In this document: positions 9,341 to 17,832 of the stretch, piece after piece | Position numbering within the stretch: the first letter of the stretch is position 1 | Layout: every line of letters starts with the position of its first letter | Assembly (NCBI GenBank): GCA_017936885.1 | Contig: JAGBEO010000003.1 | Span: forward strand, 124,001 to 188,000 | Reading direction: 5' to 3' | DNA from: Lachnospiraceae bacterium | GTDB lineage: Bacteria > Bacillota > Clostridia > Lachnospirales > Lachnospiraceae | DNA length: 64,000 bases | Made by a program: the position numbers and the translations under genes | The notes under the pieces: generated by a model | Told to the model about the DNA's origin: nothing | Database searches by the model: none | The model's input: the letters and a program-made list of their open reading frames with translations, nothing else

Positions 9341-10252
9341 TTGAGCACATCAATGTATGATTATATTAAAACGATTATTCCAAGGGAACGGATTCTGTTT
9401 CACGAGCCGATGAGTAAGTACACTACTTTTCGTGTGGGAGGAGAAGCGGAATGTATTCTCATGATTCAGAAAGAGGAGGAGCTTGCACGGCTGATTCCGT
9501 ATCTGAATCAGATTGAACAGGAGTATTTTATTCTGGGTAACGGCAGTAATCTTCTGGTGGGAGATAAGGGTTATCAGGGTATAATCCTGAAATTCGGAGA
9601 GGAAATGGCACAGATACAGGTAGAAGGTACCCGCATGGCTGTTAAGGCCGGGGCGCTGATGTCGAAAGCGGCGGTAACAGCTAAGCAGCATAGTCTGACT
9701 GGCTTGGAATTTGCAGCGGGGATACCCGGCAGTATCGGCGGCGGTATTGTGATGAATGCCGGTGCCTATGACGGCGAGATGAAGCAGATCGTAGAGTCGG
9801 TGCGGGTGATGGATCGGGACGGACAGATTTTGACGCTGGATAATGATACGATGGAATTCGGCTATCGTACCAGCATCATTAAAGACCGGCCTTTTATCGT
9901 GGTGGAAGTGGTATTTCAGCTTGCCGAGGGCGATCCGGAGCAGATCGGTGCCAGAATGGAAGAACTGGCTTTGCTTCGCAAGAGTAAACAGCCGTTGGAA
10001 TATGCCAGTGCGGGAAGTACGTTCAAACGTCCAGAAGGATATTTTGCCGGCAAGCTTATTATGGAAGCCGGAATGAGAGGGTACCGGATCGGTGGAGCGC
10101 AGGTATCCGATAAGCATTGCGGTTTTATCGTGAATACCGGCAAAGCGACGGCTGCGGATATTAAGGAAGTAATAGAGGAAGTGCAGGAACGTGTGAAAGA
10201 GAGGTTTCATGTGGTACTGGAACCGGAGGTTATTTTTTTAGGGGATTTCTAA
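9341..10252 (+). CDS. murB: UDP-N-acetylenolpyruvoylglucosamine reductase
   Basis: FAD- and NADPH-dependent second step of UDP-MurNAc synthesis for peptidoglycan. FAD-binding signatures TTFRVGG, LGNGSNLLV and GIPGSIGGG are present, as are the catalytic serine segment AGSTFKRP, GGAQVSDKHCGF, and the terminal LEPEV glutamate. A TTG start at 9341 is preferred because GGGGTG lies a few bases upstream; ATG 9353 is 16 bases from that site. Length 303 aa fits the type IIb enzymes of Firmicutes. It begins the run murB-rapZ-whiA-crh-like. Confidence 0.96.
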   Translation: MSTSMYDYIKTIIPRERILFHEPMSKYTTFRVGGEAECILMIQKEEELARLIPYLNQIEQEYFILGNGSNLLVGDKGYQGIILKFGEEMAQIQVEGTRMAVKAGALMSKAAVTAKQHSLTGLEFAAGIPGSIGGGIVMNAGAYDGEMKQIVESVRVMDRDGQILTLDNDTMEFGYRTSIIKDRPFIVVEVVFQLAEGDPEQIGARMEELALLRKSKQPLEYASAGSTFKRPEGYFAGKLIMEAGMRGYRIGGAQVSDKHCGFIVNTGKATAADIKEVIEEVQERVKERFHVVLEPEVIFLGDF

Positions 10253-10319
10253 AATTGTTGAAATATGAGGACAAAGGAGAATCTTACAGCACAGTGCTGT
10301 GAGAGAGGGGATAGTAGTT

Positions 10320-11183
10320 ATGAGATTTGTTGTAGTGACCGGTATGAGCGGTTCCGGGAAAAGAACTGCCATGAAAATGCTGGAGGATGTAGGATTTTAC
10401 TGTGTAGACAATCTTCCGGTTCCCTTGATAGAAAAGTTTGTGGATTTGATCGCAACTCCCAATAGCGAGATCAATAAGGTTGCACTGGGCTTGGATGTTC
10501 GCGCGGATCAATCCTTCGGGGATGTACAGCGTATTCTGGATCAGTTGAAAGAAAACGGCTATCATTTTGAGATTCTTTTCCTGGAAGCAAGTGATTCGGT
10601 TCTTCTGAAACGATATAAAGAGACGAGAAGACTTCATCCGTTATCGCCGGAAGGCAGAGTGGAGGAAGGGGTTCACAGAGAACGTGAAATTCTTCAGGGC
10701 ATCAAGCAGAAGGCTGATTATGTCATTGATACATCGAATCTTTTGACGCGAGAGCTTAAGGAAGAAATTGATCACATTTTTGTGCGCAATGAGGAATATA
10801 ATTCTCTGATGGTAAGTATTTTGTCCTTCGGCTTTAAGAACGGTATTCCTGCGGATGCAGATCTTGTGTTTGATGTAAGATTTCTTCCGAATCCGTTCTA
10901 TATTGATGAACTTAAGCATAAAACTGGTAATGACAAGGAAGTACAAGATTATGTTATGAATTTTCCGGAGGCGGGAGAATTTCTGGGGAAATTGGTGGAC
11001 ATGCTGGAATTTTTGATTCCTAATTATGTGAAGGAAGGAAAGCATCAGTTGGTGATCGGCATAGGTTGTACCGGCGGCAAGCACAGAAGCGTAACGCTGG
11101 CGAATGAGCTCTATGCGAAGATGAAGGTTCACGGTAATTATGGTACTAAGCTGTACCATAGGGATATTAAACAGGGAGTATAA
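10320..11183 (+). CDS. rapZ: RapZ/YvcJ-type nucleotide-binding protein
   Basis: P-loop ATPase/GTPase family; E. coli RapZ is an RNA-binding adaptor in amino-sugar control, and the Firmicute YvcJ role is less clear. Walker A GMSGSGKRT lies near residues 8-16, and the C-terminal domain has the conserved GCTGGKHRSV segment. Start ATG 10320 is preferred because GAGAGGGG ends 9 bases before it; the GTG at 10299 has no ribosome site. whiA begins one base after the stop. In B. subtilis glmR (yvcK) stands between these two genes; it is absent here. Confidence 0.93.
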   Translation: MRFVVVTGMSGSGKRTAMKMLEDVGFYCVDNLPVPLIEKFVDLIATPNSEINKVALGLDVRADQSFGDVQRILDQLKENGYHFEILFLEASDSVLLKRYKETRRLHPLSPEGRVEEGVHREREILQGIKQKADYVIDTSNLLTRELKEEIDHIFVRNEEYNSLMVSILSFGFKNGIPADADLVFDVRFLPNPFYIDELKHKTGNDKEVQDYVMNFPEAGEFLGKLVDMLEFLIPNYVKEGKHQLVIGIGCTGGKHRSVTLANELYAKMKVHGNYGTKLYHRDIKQGV

Positions 11184-11184
11184 A

Positions 11185-12105
11185 ATGTCTTTTTCGGGAA
11201 CTGTAAAAGAAGAGCTTGCGGCACAGATCAGTTCTGCCAGACATTGTCAGTTGGCGGAGCTTGGGGCGCTGCTTCATTTCGCCGGAGGTACTTGTGAGGA
11301 TGGTCTTCACCTAAGCCTTGAGACAGAAAATGAGGCAGTTGCGAGAAAATGCTTTACATTACTTAAAAAAACATTTAATATAGAAACTGTTGTTATGCCA
11401 AGCATAACTATGCAGGGAAAATGCAGATTGTTGTCTGATGATGAGGTGGAGGCCAAAGTAATACAGGCACTGCATCTGAAGGATGAGACACAAAACAGAG
11501 TGGTGTTGGATGTTCCGGTTAACGCTCTGTTAATTAAGAATTCCTGTTGTTTGAGAGCTTATCTTCGTGGGGCATTTCTATGTGTAGGATCTATGAGTGA
11601 TCCGGAGAAAAGTTATCATCTGGAGTTTGTCTGCAATAACAGAGCACAGGCAGAACAGCTTCAGAGTATTATTCAGGAGTTTCAGATAGAAGCTAAGATC
11701 ATTAAACGTAAGAAATATGATGTGGTATATCTGAAAGAGGGAGCTGGCATTGTTGATCTTCTCAACGTTATGGAAGCCCATGTATCCCTGATGAATCTGG
11801 AAAATTTGAGAATCGTGAAAGAGATGCGTAATTCCATTAATAGGCGCGTTAATTGTGAAACGGCGAATATTTCCAAAACCGTTACGGCGGCATCTAAACA
11901 GATAGAAGACATTATTTTGATCAGAGACAGATATGGATTTGAAAATCTGCCGGATAATCTGCGGCAGATGGCAGAGATCCGTTTAGAATATCCGGATGCG
12001 GCGCTGAAGGAATTGGGTGGGTATCTGGAACCACCGGTTGGCAAATCGGGTGTAAATCATAGGTTGCGTAGATTAAGTGAGATTGCTGATAGAATCAGGT
12101 TGTAA
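11185..12105 (+). CDS. whiA: WhiA-type DNA-binding protein
   Basis: WhiA family, with a LAGLIDADG homing-endonuclease-like N-terminal domain and a C-terminal helix-turn-helix. In Actinobacteria it controls sporulation; in Firmicutes it is linked to cell division and chromosome segregation. Visible signs are the opening MSFSGTVKEELA, the YLRGAFLCVGS segment of the LAGLIDADG-like fold, NRRVNCETANISKT in the linker and a C-terminal HTH around VGKSGVNHRLRRL. Start ATG 11185 overlaps closely with the end of rapZ. 306 residues, normal. Confidence 0.95.
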   Translation: MSFSGTVKEELAAQISSARHCQLAELGALLHFAGGTCEDGLHLSLETENEAVARKCFTLLKKTFNIETVVMPSITMQGKCRLLSDDEVEAKVIQALHLKDETQNRVVLDVPVNALLIKNSCCLRAYLRGAFLCVGSMSDPEKSYHLEFVCNNRAQAEQLQSIIQEFQIEAKIIKRKKYDVVYLKEGAGIVDLLNVMEAHVSLMNLENLRIVKEMRNSINRRVNCETANISKTVTAASKQIEDIILIRDRYGFENLPDNLRQMAEIRLEYPDAALKELGGYLEPPVGKSGVNHRLRRLSEIADRIRL

Positions 12106-12119
12106 AGGAGGAGAATATT

Positions 12120-12374
12120 ATGATTCAAAAATCTATCCAGATTAAACTGGAGACTGGCTTGGAAGCCAGACCGGTTGCAATGCTCGTACAGGTGGCGAGT
12201 CAGTTTGAGAGTACAGTGTACATCAACTCAGGGGACAGAAAAGTAAATGCAAAAAGTATTATGGGTATGATGAGTCTGGGTCTTGATAACGGTGAAGAAG
12301 TAACCGTAACTGCAGACGGCAGTGATGAAGAAGCCGCTGTTACTGAAATCGAAAAGTTCCTGAGCGGTAAATAA
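12120..12374 (+). CDS. Crh-like HPr-family protein lacking His15
   Basis: HPr fold, 84 residues. The residue at the PTS phosphorylation position is Glu15 (GLEARPVA) in place of the His of canonical HPr, so phosphate transfer from enzyme I to sugars should be impossible. The regulatory site is intact: Ser46 in NAKSIMGMM, the target of HPr kinase. This matches B. subtilis Crh, which has Gln15 and follows whiA (yvcL); here too the gene follows whiA, by 14 bases with AAAGGAGGA before the ATG. Likely role: CcpA co-repressor or other regulatory use of Ser46 phosphorylation. Glu15 could mimic phospho-His (inference). Confidence 0.88.
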   Translation: MIQKSIQIKLETGLEARPVAMLVQVASQFESTVYINSGDRKVNAKSIMGMMSLGLDNGEEVTVTADGSDEEAAVTEIEKFLSGK

Positions 12375-12415
12375 TAGGGACAAGCAGCATAATGACATTT
12401 GATAAGGCAGAATAT

Positions 12416-12448
12416 AAGGGGGATTTCCGTTGGGAGATCTCCTTTTTT
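12416..12448 (+). terminator. Terminator of the murB-rapZ-whiA-crh-like run
   Basis: AAGGGGGAT pairs imperfectly with ATCTCCTT, followed by TTTTTT. Confidence 0.75.
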
Positions 12449-12579
12449 AGTAACAGGAAATAGGTAATTATAAAAGTGTGCGAATAGAATGATGACTTAG
12501 CATGATGTATGTAGTATTTTAAAACTGCTTATGATATGATTGTAACAGATGGAAGATATTAAGATGGGAGGGAATCATT

Positions 12580-13470
12580 ATGGATAAGAAGATGTTGTTT
12601 ATCTACAATCCACGGGCAGGTAAAGCGCAGATTAGAAGTAATCTTCTCGATATCATTGATACTTTTGTCAAAGCGGGATATGAAGTGACCGCCTATCCCA
12701 CCCAGGCATCAGGGGATGCAGTCAAGGCAGTTAAGGAACGTCATGCAGGATATGATATCGTGGTCTGCAGCGGTGGTGACGGAACCCTTGACGAGGTTGT
12801 GACGGGAATGATGCAGTGCGAGGAAAAGCTGCCCATCGGTTATGTGCCTGCAGGCAGTACCAATGATTTTGCCAATAGTCTCAAAATTCCTAAAAGTATG
12901 ATTAAGGCTGCGGATGTGGTTGTAAACGGAAGAAATTTTGCATGTGATATCGGAGCGTTTAATGATGACAGTTTTATTTATGTGGCGGCTTTCGGTATTT
13001 TTACGAATGTGTCTTATGAGACGAAGCAGGATATTAAAAATGTTTTAGGACATGCGGCATATCTGTTGGAAGGAGTCAAAGCATTGCCTTCTATACGTGC
13101 CTATCCGCTTAAAATTACATGCGATGATCGCATTGTGGAGGGTGAGTTCTTATACGGAATGATCACTAACTCCTATTCGGTGGGCGGTTTTAAAGGGATT
13201 ACAGGGAAGAATGTTCTGTTAAATGATGGTCTGTTTGAGGTCACATTGATACGGAGACCTTCGAATCCATTGGAATTGAATAACATTATTCTGGCGATGG
13301 TGGATAAAAGGGTGAAGTCGGAACACATCTATTCCATGACCGCGTCCAAAGTCATAGTAGAAGCAGAAGAACCCCTGGCATGGACGCTGGATGGTGAGTT
13401 TGGCGGTGATCATCGAAGAGCGGCGATTGAAAACAGGAAGAGAGCGTTGGAAATCCGTGTTCCGGAATAA
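12580..13470 (+). CDS. Diacylglycerol/lipid kinase family protein (YegS/DagK type)
   Basis: DAGK-catalytic-domain protein that phosphorylates a lipid such as diacylglycerol at the membrane, recycling it to phosphatidate. Motifs: NPRAGK near residue 10, the nucleotide loop SGGDGTLDEV at about 65-74, PAGSTNDFA at about 91-99, and a C-terminal LDGEFGG. Length 296 aa is typical. AGGGAGG stands before the ATG. It is a single gene with terminators or promoters on both sides. The exact lipid substrate cannot be determined. Confidence 0.88.
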   Translation: MDKKMLFIYNPRAGKAQIRSNLLDIIDTFVKAGYEVTAYPTQASGDAVKAVKERHAGYDIVVCSGGDGTLDEVVTGMMQCEEKLPIGYVPAGSTNDFANSLKIPKSMIKAADVVVNGRNFACDIGAFNDDSFIYVAAFGIFTNVSYETKQDIKNVLGHAAYLLEGVKALPSIRAYPLKITCDDRIVEGEFLYGMITNSYSVGGFKGITGKNVLLNDGLFEVTLIRRPSNPLELNNIILAMVDKRVKSEHIYSMTASKVIVEAEEPLAWTLDGEFGGDHRRAAIENRKRALEIRVPE

Positions 13471-13529
13471 AGGCGGCATTACCATGGAGAAAAAATGGTG
13501 ATATTTGGTTCTATTTTCATAGAATATGT

Positions 13530-13558
13530 TTGCGAAAGACCAAGCTTTGGGTTATAAT
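13530..13558 (+). promoter_or_regulatory. Promoter of fba
   Basis: TTGCGA and TATAAT with 17-base spacing, about 78 bases before the fba start. Confidence 0.75.
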
Positions 13559-13635
13559 AGGAACGGTAGTTAATATCCGGTTTTGTAACCGGTCATAATA
13601 ATCATACAATAAAATTAAGAAAGGTGGTAAAAACA

Positions 13636-14604
13636 ATGCCATTAGTTACAACCAAAGAAATGTTTGAGAAGGCATACAATGGCGGTTATGCGGTTGGTGC
13701 ATTCAATGTTAACAACATGGAAATCGTTCAGGGTATCACAGAAGCAGCCGGTGAGCTGAACAGCCCGGTTATTCTTCAGGTTTCCAAGGGAGCTCGTGCT
13801 TATGCTAACCATACTTATCTGGTTAAGTTAGTAGAGGCAGCAGTTGCGGAGAATCCGCAGATCCCGATCGCTCTTCACTTAGATCACGGCGATACTTTTG
13901 AACTGTGTAAATCCTGTATCGACGGCGGATTTACATCTGTCATGATCGATGCTTCTTCTAAGTCCTTTGAGGACAATATCGCTCTGACAAAACAGGTTGT
14001 AGAGTATGCTCATGCACATGGCGTAGTAGTTGAGGCTGAGCTTGGTACTTTAGCAGGTGTTGAGGACGAAGTTGTTGTAGAAGCAGGTAAAGAAATGTAT
14101 ACCCGTCCTGAGGAAGTAGAAGAGTTCGTTTCCAGAACAGGCTGTGACTCCCTTGCAATTGCAATCGGTACTTCCCACGGCGCATACAAGTTTACGGCAG
14201 CTCAGTGTACAAGAAATGAAGACGGTATCCTTGTTCCGCCTCCGCTTCGTTTCGATGTATTAGAGGAGTGCATCAAGCGTCTCCCTGGTTTCCCGATCGT
14301 TCTTCACGGTTCTTCTTCCGTTCCGCAGGAGTTCGTAGCTATGGTTAACCAGTACGGCGGTAATATGCCTGATGCAGTAGGTATTCCGGAAGAGCAGCTT
14401 CGTAAAGCAGCAGAGCTTGCCGTATGTAAGATCAATATCGACTCCGATATCCGTCTTGCTATGACAGGTAACATCCGTAAATACTTCGCAGAGCATCCGG
14501 ATCATTTCGATCCTCGTCAGTATCTGAAACCGGCTCGTCAGGCTGTTAAGGATATGGTTGCTCATAAGATCGTGAACGTTCTTGGTTCTGACGGCAAGGC
14601 TTGA
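13636..14604 (+). CDS. fba: Class II fructose-1,6-bisphosphate aldolase
   Basis: Zinc-dependent aldolase of glycolysis, splitting fructose 1,6-bisphosphate to DHAP and glyceraldehyde 3-phosphate. Zinc and catalytic motifs are visible: HLDHGD, EAELGTLAG, TSHGAYK, LHGSSS and INIDSD. Start at 13636 follows AAGGTGG by 8 bases; a GTG at 13624 overlaps that site. 322 residues. It has its own promoter and terminator, and codon choice (frequent CTT, CGT, TCC) looks like that of a highly expressed gene. Confidence 0.97.
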   Translation: MPLVTTKEMFEKAYNGGYAVGAFNVNNMEIVQGITEAAGELNSPVILQVSKGARAYANHTYLVKLVEAAVAENPQIPIALHLDHGDTFELCKSCIDGGFTSVMIDASSKSFEDNIALTKQVVEYAHAHGVVVEAELGTLAGVEDEVVVEAGKEMYTRPEEVEEFVSRTGCDSLAIAIGTSHGAYKFTAAQCTRNEDGILVPPPLRFDVLEECIKRLPGFPIVLHGSSSVPQEFVAMVNQYGGNMPDAVGIPEEQLRKAAELAVCKINIDSDIRLAMTGNIRKYFAEHPDHFDPRQYLKPARQAVKDMVAHKIVNVLGSDGKA

Positions 14605-14629
14605 GAAATAAGACAATAATGATAGAAAG

Positions 14630-14659
14630 AATGCGGTCACATGTTGGCCGCATTTTTTG
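14630..14659 (+). terminator. Terminator of fba
   Basis: AATGCGG pairs with CCGCATT, followed by a T run. Confidence 0.85.
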
Positions 14660-14771
14660 CGTCATAAGAGAAAGTACTTCAGTAATAGGATACGTGGGAG
14701 TTGATGATGAGGATATATCAGTCAATATGTCGAGTCGTATTTAGGGCTGCATGGTTACATAGAAATTAGAA

Positions 14772-14816
14772 GAAAAAAGGAAAGTCTCATTCGTTTTTTA
14801 AGAATGAGACTTTCCT
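14772..14816 (-). terminator. Terminator of the AGCS symporter gene
   Basis: A 15-bp perfect stem (14778-14792 with 14802-14816). Read on the minus strand it is followed by six T, directly downstream of the symporter stop codon. Confidence 0.9.
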
Positions 14817-14838
14817 ATATTGCTCAGTTTATATAATC

Positions 14839-16317
14839 TTAGATCTCTTTTTCATGCTCATCATTGATTTCAGGGAAAACAGATAGCATTGGCTTAACGT
14901 CCTTTCCCTTCAAAATACGATCAACATAGTTCTTCGTAATCTTCATAACAATAGGTGACAAGCTAAGTACACCGATTAAGTTCGGGATAGCCATCAATCC
15001 GTTGAAGGTATCGGATAAATCCCATGCAAGACTTAAATTCATAGTCGCACCTACGAAGATCATCAGCACAAATACAATTTTGTATGCGATGGTAGATTTT
15101 GTACCAAATAAGTATTCCCAGGCCTTAGAACCATAATGACTCCAACCGAGTACGGTTGAAAAGGCAAATAGCAGGATAGCGATTGCGATGAAGGCTGGAC
15201 CGAAGCTGCCAAATATCGTTGCAAATGCCTCACCTACAAGGGCGGAACCGGAAGCCTCACTTAAAACTGCACCTGTCTCTAAGTCGATAAGACCGGAGGA
15301 CAGAACCGAGAAGGCTGTCAATGTACAAACAACTATAGTATCGGCAAATACCTCGAAGATACCCCACATACCCTGACGAACAGGTTCCCTTACGTTGGAA
15401 TTAGAGTGTACCATAACAGAGGAACCAAGACCTGCTTCATTAGAGAATACACCACGTTTCATACCCCAGGTAAGAGCCATCTTTACACCGGAACCGACAA
15501 TACCGCCGCCTACAGCCCTCAGACCGAAAGCGCCTTTGAAGATTGCAGAAAAGATTGCACCGGTCTGTCCGATGTTCATGAAGAAAATTACCAGTGCACC
15601 AAGAATATATGCAATAGCCATAAAGGGAACCAGTTTCTCTGTAACGGATGCAATTCTCTTAAGTCCGCCGACAATAACAAGCGCTGCAATGATTAACAGT
15701 GCAATACCTGTTACATAAGGCGGAATGGAGAAAGCAGCCTCCATATTGGCGGAGATAGAGTTTACCTGACTCATATTACCGATACCAAAGGATGCTAACA
15801 GGCAGAAGATAGAGAACAGTACAGCCAGAACTGCACCGATCTGCTTGAAGCCCTTGTAAGAACCGAGACCGTCTTTCAAATAGTACATGGCACCACCGCA
15901 CCACTCGCCTTTTTGGTTTTTACGGCGATAGTAGATACCGAGAACATTTTCGGAATAGTTCGTCATCATGCCGAAGAAAGCAACAATCCACATCCAGAAG
16001 ATTGCACCCGGACCGCCTGCGATTAACGCGCTGGCGACACCTACGATGTTACCGGTGCCGATTGTGGCTGCAAGAGCAGTACACAGAGACTGGAACTGGG
16101 AAATGGACTGATCGTCTTTATCCGTATGTTTCGTTACATGTTTGTCTTTAAAAATACCGCCGATCGTATTTTTAAACCAGTGTCCGATGTGGGACAACTG
16201 AAAAAATTTGGTCAGCACAGTCATTAGAATACCTGTACCGACGAGCAATACCAACATCGGAATTCCCCACACGAATCCGTTGATGGCACTGTTCACATTT
16301 GTGATCATTTCTACCAT
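14839..16317 (-). CDS. Sodium:alanine/glycine symporter (AGCS family)
   Basis: Cation-coupled small amino acid importer, about 11 membrane helices, 492 residues. AGCS hallmarks: the opening INGFVWGIPMLVLLVGTG, FQSLCTALAATIGTGNIVGV, the MYYLKDGL segment and GVFSNEAGLGSS. The gene stands alone between its terminator and a tandem glycine riboswitch, so glycine is the probable main substrate and regulatory ligand. AGGAGGAGA precedes the start. Confidence 0.95.
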   Translation of the reverse strand: MVEMITNVNSAINGFVWGIPMLVLLVGTGILMTVLTKFFQLSHIGHWFKNTIGGIFKDKHVTKHTDKDDQSISQFQSLCTALAATIGTGNIVGVASALIAGGPGAIFWMWIVAFFGMMTNYSENVLGIYYRRKNQKGEWCGGAMYYLKDGLGSYKGFKQIGAVLAVLFSIFCLLASFGIGNMSQVNSISANMEAAFSIPPYVTGIALLIIAALVIVGGLKRIASVTEKLVPFMAIAYILGALVIFFMNIGQTGAIFSAIFKGAFGLRAVGGGIVGSGVKMALTWGMKRGVFSNEAGLGSSVMVHSNSNVREPVRQGMWGIFEVFADTIVVCTLTAFSVLSSGLIDLETGAVLSEASGSALVGEAFATIFGSFGPAFIAIAILLFAFSTVLGWSHYGSKAWEYLFGTKSTIAYKIVFVLMIFVGATMNLSLAWDLSDTFNGLMAIPNLIGVLSLSPIVMKITKNYVDRILKGKDVKPMLSVFPEINDEHEKEI

Positions 16318-16391
16318 AATATTTCTCCTCCTTCGTTCGTATCAGGTATAACGGTTAGCACTTCACAGTAACAAGGTCTTTCCTATGAGAT

Positions 16392-16424
16392 AAAAAAGCG
16401 CAGACATACATAAGGATGTCTACG
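16392..16424 (-). terminator. Riboswitch expression-platform terminator
   Basis: On the minus strand GCGTAGACAT pairs with ATGTCTGCGC and is followed by six T, between the glycine aptamers and the symporter start. Transcription would stop here unless the aptamers bind glycine (inference on the sign of control). Confidence 0.85.
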
Positions 16425-16437
16425 CTGACAAATTCAT

Positions 16438-16637
16438 AAAGGGCTGTCCTTTTGCCTGAGAGATTCGCTATATGAACATATAACTTTCACCTTCGGCCCC
16501 TACGTCAACACCAAAATGTGATAGCGTAAGTTTCTCCAGCACATCATCCGTCTGCAGTCCTCTCCTGATAGTCAGGAACCTGAAAGTGTTACTTCTTCGG
16601 TAAGCATTATGATATAGGTATTAGCTTTTTCCTGCAG
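16438..16637 (-). promoter_or_regulatory. Tandem glycine riboswitch (two aptamers)
   Basis: Read on the minus strand, aptamer I is closed by CTGCAG at 16637-16632 and 16557-16552 and contains ACCGAAGAAGTAA and CTTTCAGG cores. Aptamer II (about 16545-16440) has TGCTGGAGA, GCCGAAGGTGAAA and the hallmark ATCTCTCAGGCAAAAGGACAG split here as ATCTCTCAGG and CAAAAGGACAG. The order aptamer-aptamer-terminator-AGCS gene is the established glycine riboswitch architecture. Confidence 0.95.
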
Positions 16638-16673
16638 ATTTCACCTGATCTATTAAATTATGTAACTTTACAT

Positions 16674-16702
16674 ATTGTAGCACATAGGAGACTGTATAGC
16701 AA
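16674..16702 (-). promoter_or_regulatory. Promoter of the riboswitch-symporter transcript
   Basis: On the minus strand TTGCTA (16702-16697) and TACAAT (16679-16674) are 17 bases apart, about 35 bases before aptamer I. Confidence 0.75.
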
Positions 16703-16960
16703 GAGAAAATTGTATACATGGATATCGGTATGTGAAAAGAGATAAAAAAATCCTTATAAAAGGGAGGATGCCAAGTAAAATTGCTTTTACTTGGCATTTA
16801 TTATGAAAAAGTTTTTAATTAATCAGTTAACTTTGAAGTGTTCTTTGCTTTGTTGTATCTTATAGTATTAGTATACGGTGGAGAAATGTCTAAAAAATGT
16901 TGCCGAAGTGAAGTTTTTTTAAATTAAATTTGAACAAATTATGAACGAGGATGTCCCAAA
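16703..16960. other. Intergenic stretch with an orphan hairpin
   Basis: No gene is visible. A 13-bp perfect inverted repeat (ATGCCAAGTAAAA at 16768-16780 with its partner at 16785-16797) stands alone, far from both flanking genes. It has no long T run directly after it on either strand. The rest is AT-rich sequence without recognisable signals. Confidence 0.5.
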
Positions 16961-17020
16961 GAAATAAAAGGCGTAACAGTGCATAATAGGCTTTGAAAGC
17001 AGATTATGCACTGACGCCTT
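16961..17020 (-). terminator. Terminator of the cyclophilin gene
   Basis: Long stem on the minus strand: AAGGCGT-CAGTGCATAAT pairs with ATTATGCACTG-(TT)ACGCCTT, then TTTTATTTCTTT. It lies 62 bases after the cyclophilin stop. Confidence 0.85.
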
Positions 17021-17082
17021 CTATAAACAAACCGGATATTTACCGGTACTCAAGACATAAATACGGCTTCTTGGCAATGAGA

Positions 17083-17616
17083 TCAGAATCCGGCGTGGAT
17101 CTTGTCCGGTTCAGGATATTCTACACCGAAAGTTTCCACGGTAACCGTTTTGATCACCTGATCTTCTAAAGGACGGTCAGAGTAATCGGTAGCTGTCTCA
17201 GCGATTTTATTTACATTTTCAATGCCTTCTGTGACTTTGCCGAAAGCAGCGTAGGAGCCGTCTAAATGAGGGGCGTCCTTGTGCATGATAAAGAACTGGC
17301 TGCCGGCGGAATTGGGGTGCATGCTTCTTGCCATAGAGAGAACGCCGGCGGTGTGCTTTAAGTCATTGGGATAACCATTCTGTGCAAACTCGCCGCGGAT
17401 AGAATATCCCGGACCGCCCATGCCTGTCCCTTCCGGGTCGCCGCCCTGAATCATGAAGCCCTTGATGACTCTGTGGAAAATCAGACCGTCATAGAAGTTT
17501 TTCTGGATGAGGCTGATAAAGTTGTTGACGGAGATTGGTGCGATATCAGGATAAAGCTCTGCTTTGATTACATCGCCGTTCTCCATGGTAAAAGTAACAA
17601 TTGGATTCTGTGCCAT
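17083..17616 (-). CDS. Peptidyl-prolyl cis-trans isomerase (cyclophilin type)
   Basis: Cytoplasmic cyclophilin that accelerates proline isomerisation in folding proteins. Signature segments: FHRVIKGFMIQGGDP, the SAGSQFFI motif, and FGKVTEG. No signal peptide. Start at 17616 is chosen because AAAGGGAA precedes it and the residues upstream (to 17685) look unlike the family. 177 residues. The promoter is only about 13 bases upstream of the transcript start, giving a very short leader. Monocistronic. Confidence 0.95.
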   Translation of the reverse strand: MAQNPIVTFTMENGDVIKAELYPDIAPISVNNFISLIQKNFYDGLIFHRVIKGFMIQGGDPEGTGMGGPGYSIRGEFAQNGYPNDLKHTAGVLSMARSMHPNSAGSQFFIMHKDAPHLDGSYAAFGKVTEGIENVNKIAETATDYSDRPLEDQVIKTVTVETFGVEYPEPDKIHAGF

Positions 17617-17635
17617 TGTAAATTCCCTTTCTTCT

Positions 17636-17664
17636 ATTATAATATAATCATGATAACTGCTCAA
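17636..17664 (-). promoter_or_regulatory. Promoter of the cyclophilin gene
   Basis: On the minus strand TTGAGC (17664-17659) and TATAAT (17641-17636), 17-base spacing. Confidence 0.75.
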
Positions 17665-17832
17665 AGCGGGAAGAAAGTATCCCATACTGTTATTCTGAAT
17701 GACAGGCTGAAACTGACATTGGGTGTGAATGGTAACAGGTATTGCGGATATGACTGCCTGAGTAACTTTGAAGAGTTATTGATAAGTATTATTGTAGCCG
17801 AAATGACGGAATCGGTAAAGAGGGTTTTGCAG

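Noticed and set aside
9350-10210. 286-codon minus-strand frame opposite murB
   Set aside because: His/Phe/Thr-rich antisense shadow of a certain gene; no start signal.
13219-13485. 88-codon minus-strand frame at the end of the lipid kinase gene
   Set aside because: Antisense shadow without start signals.
17473-17832. N-terminal extension of the GNAT protein
   Set aside because: Overlaps the cyclophilin gene antisense, no ribosome site; AGAGGG supports 17833.
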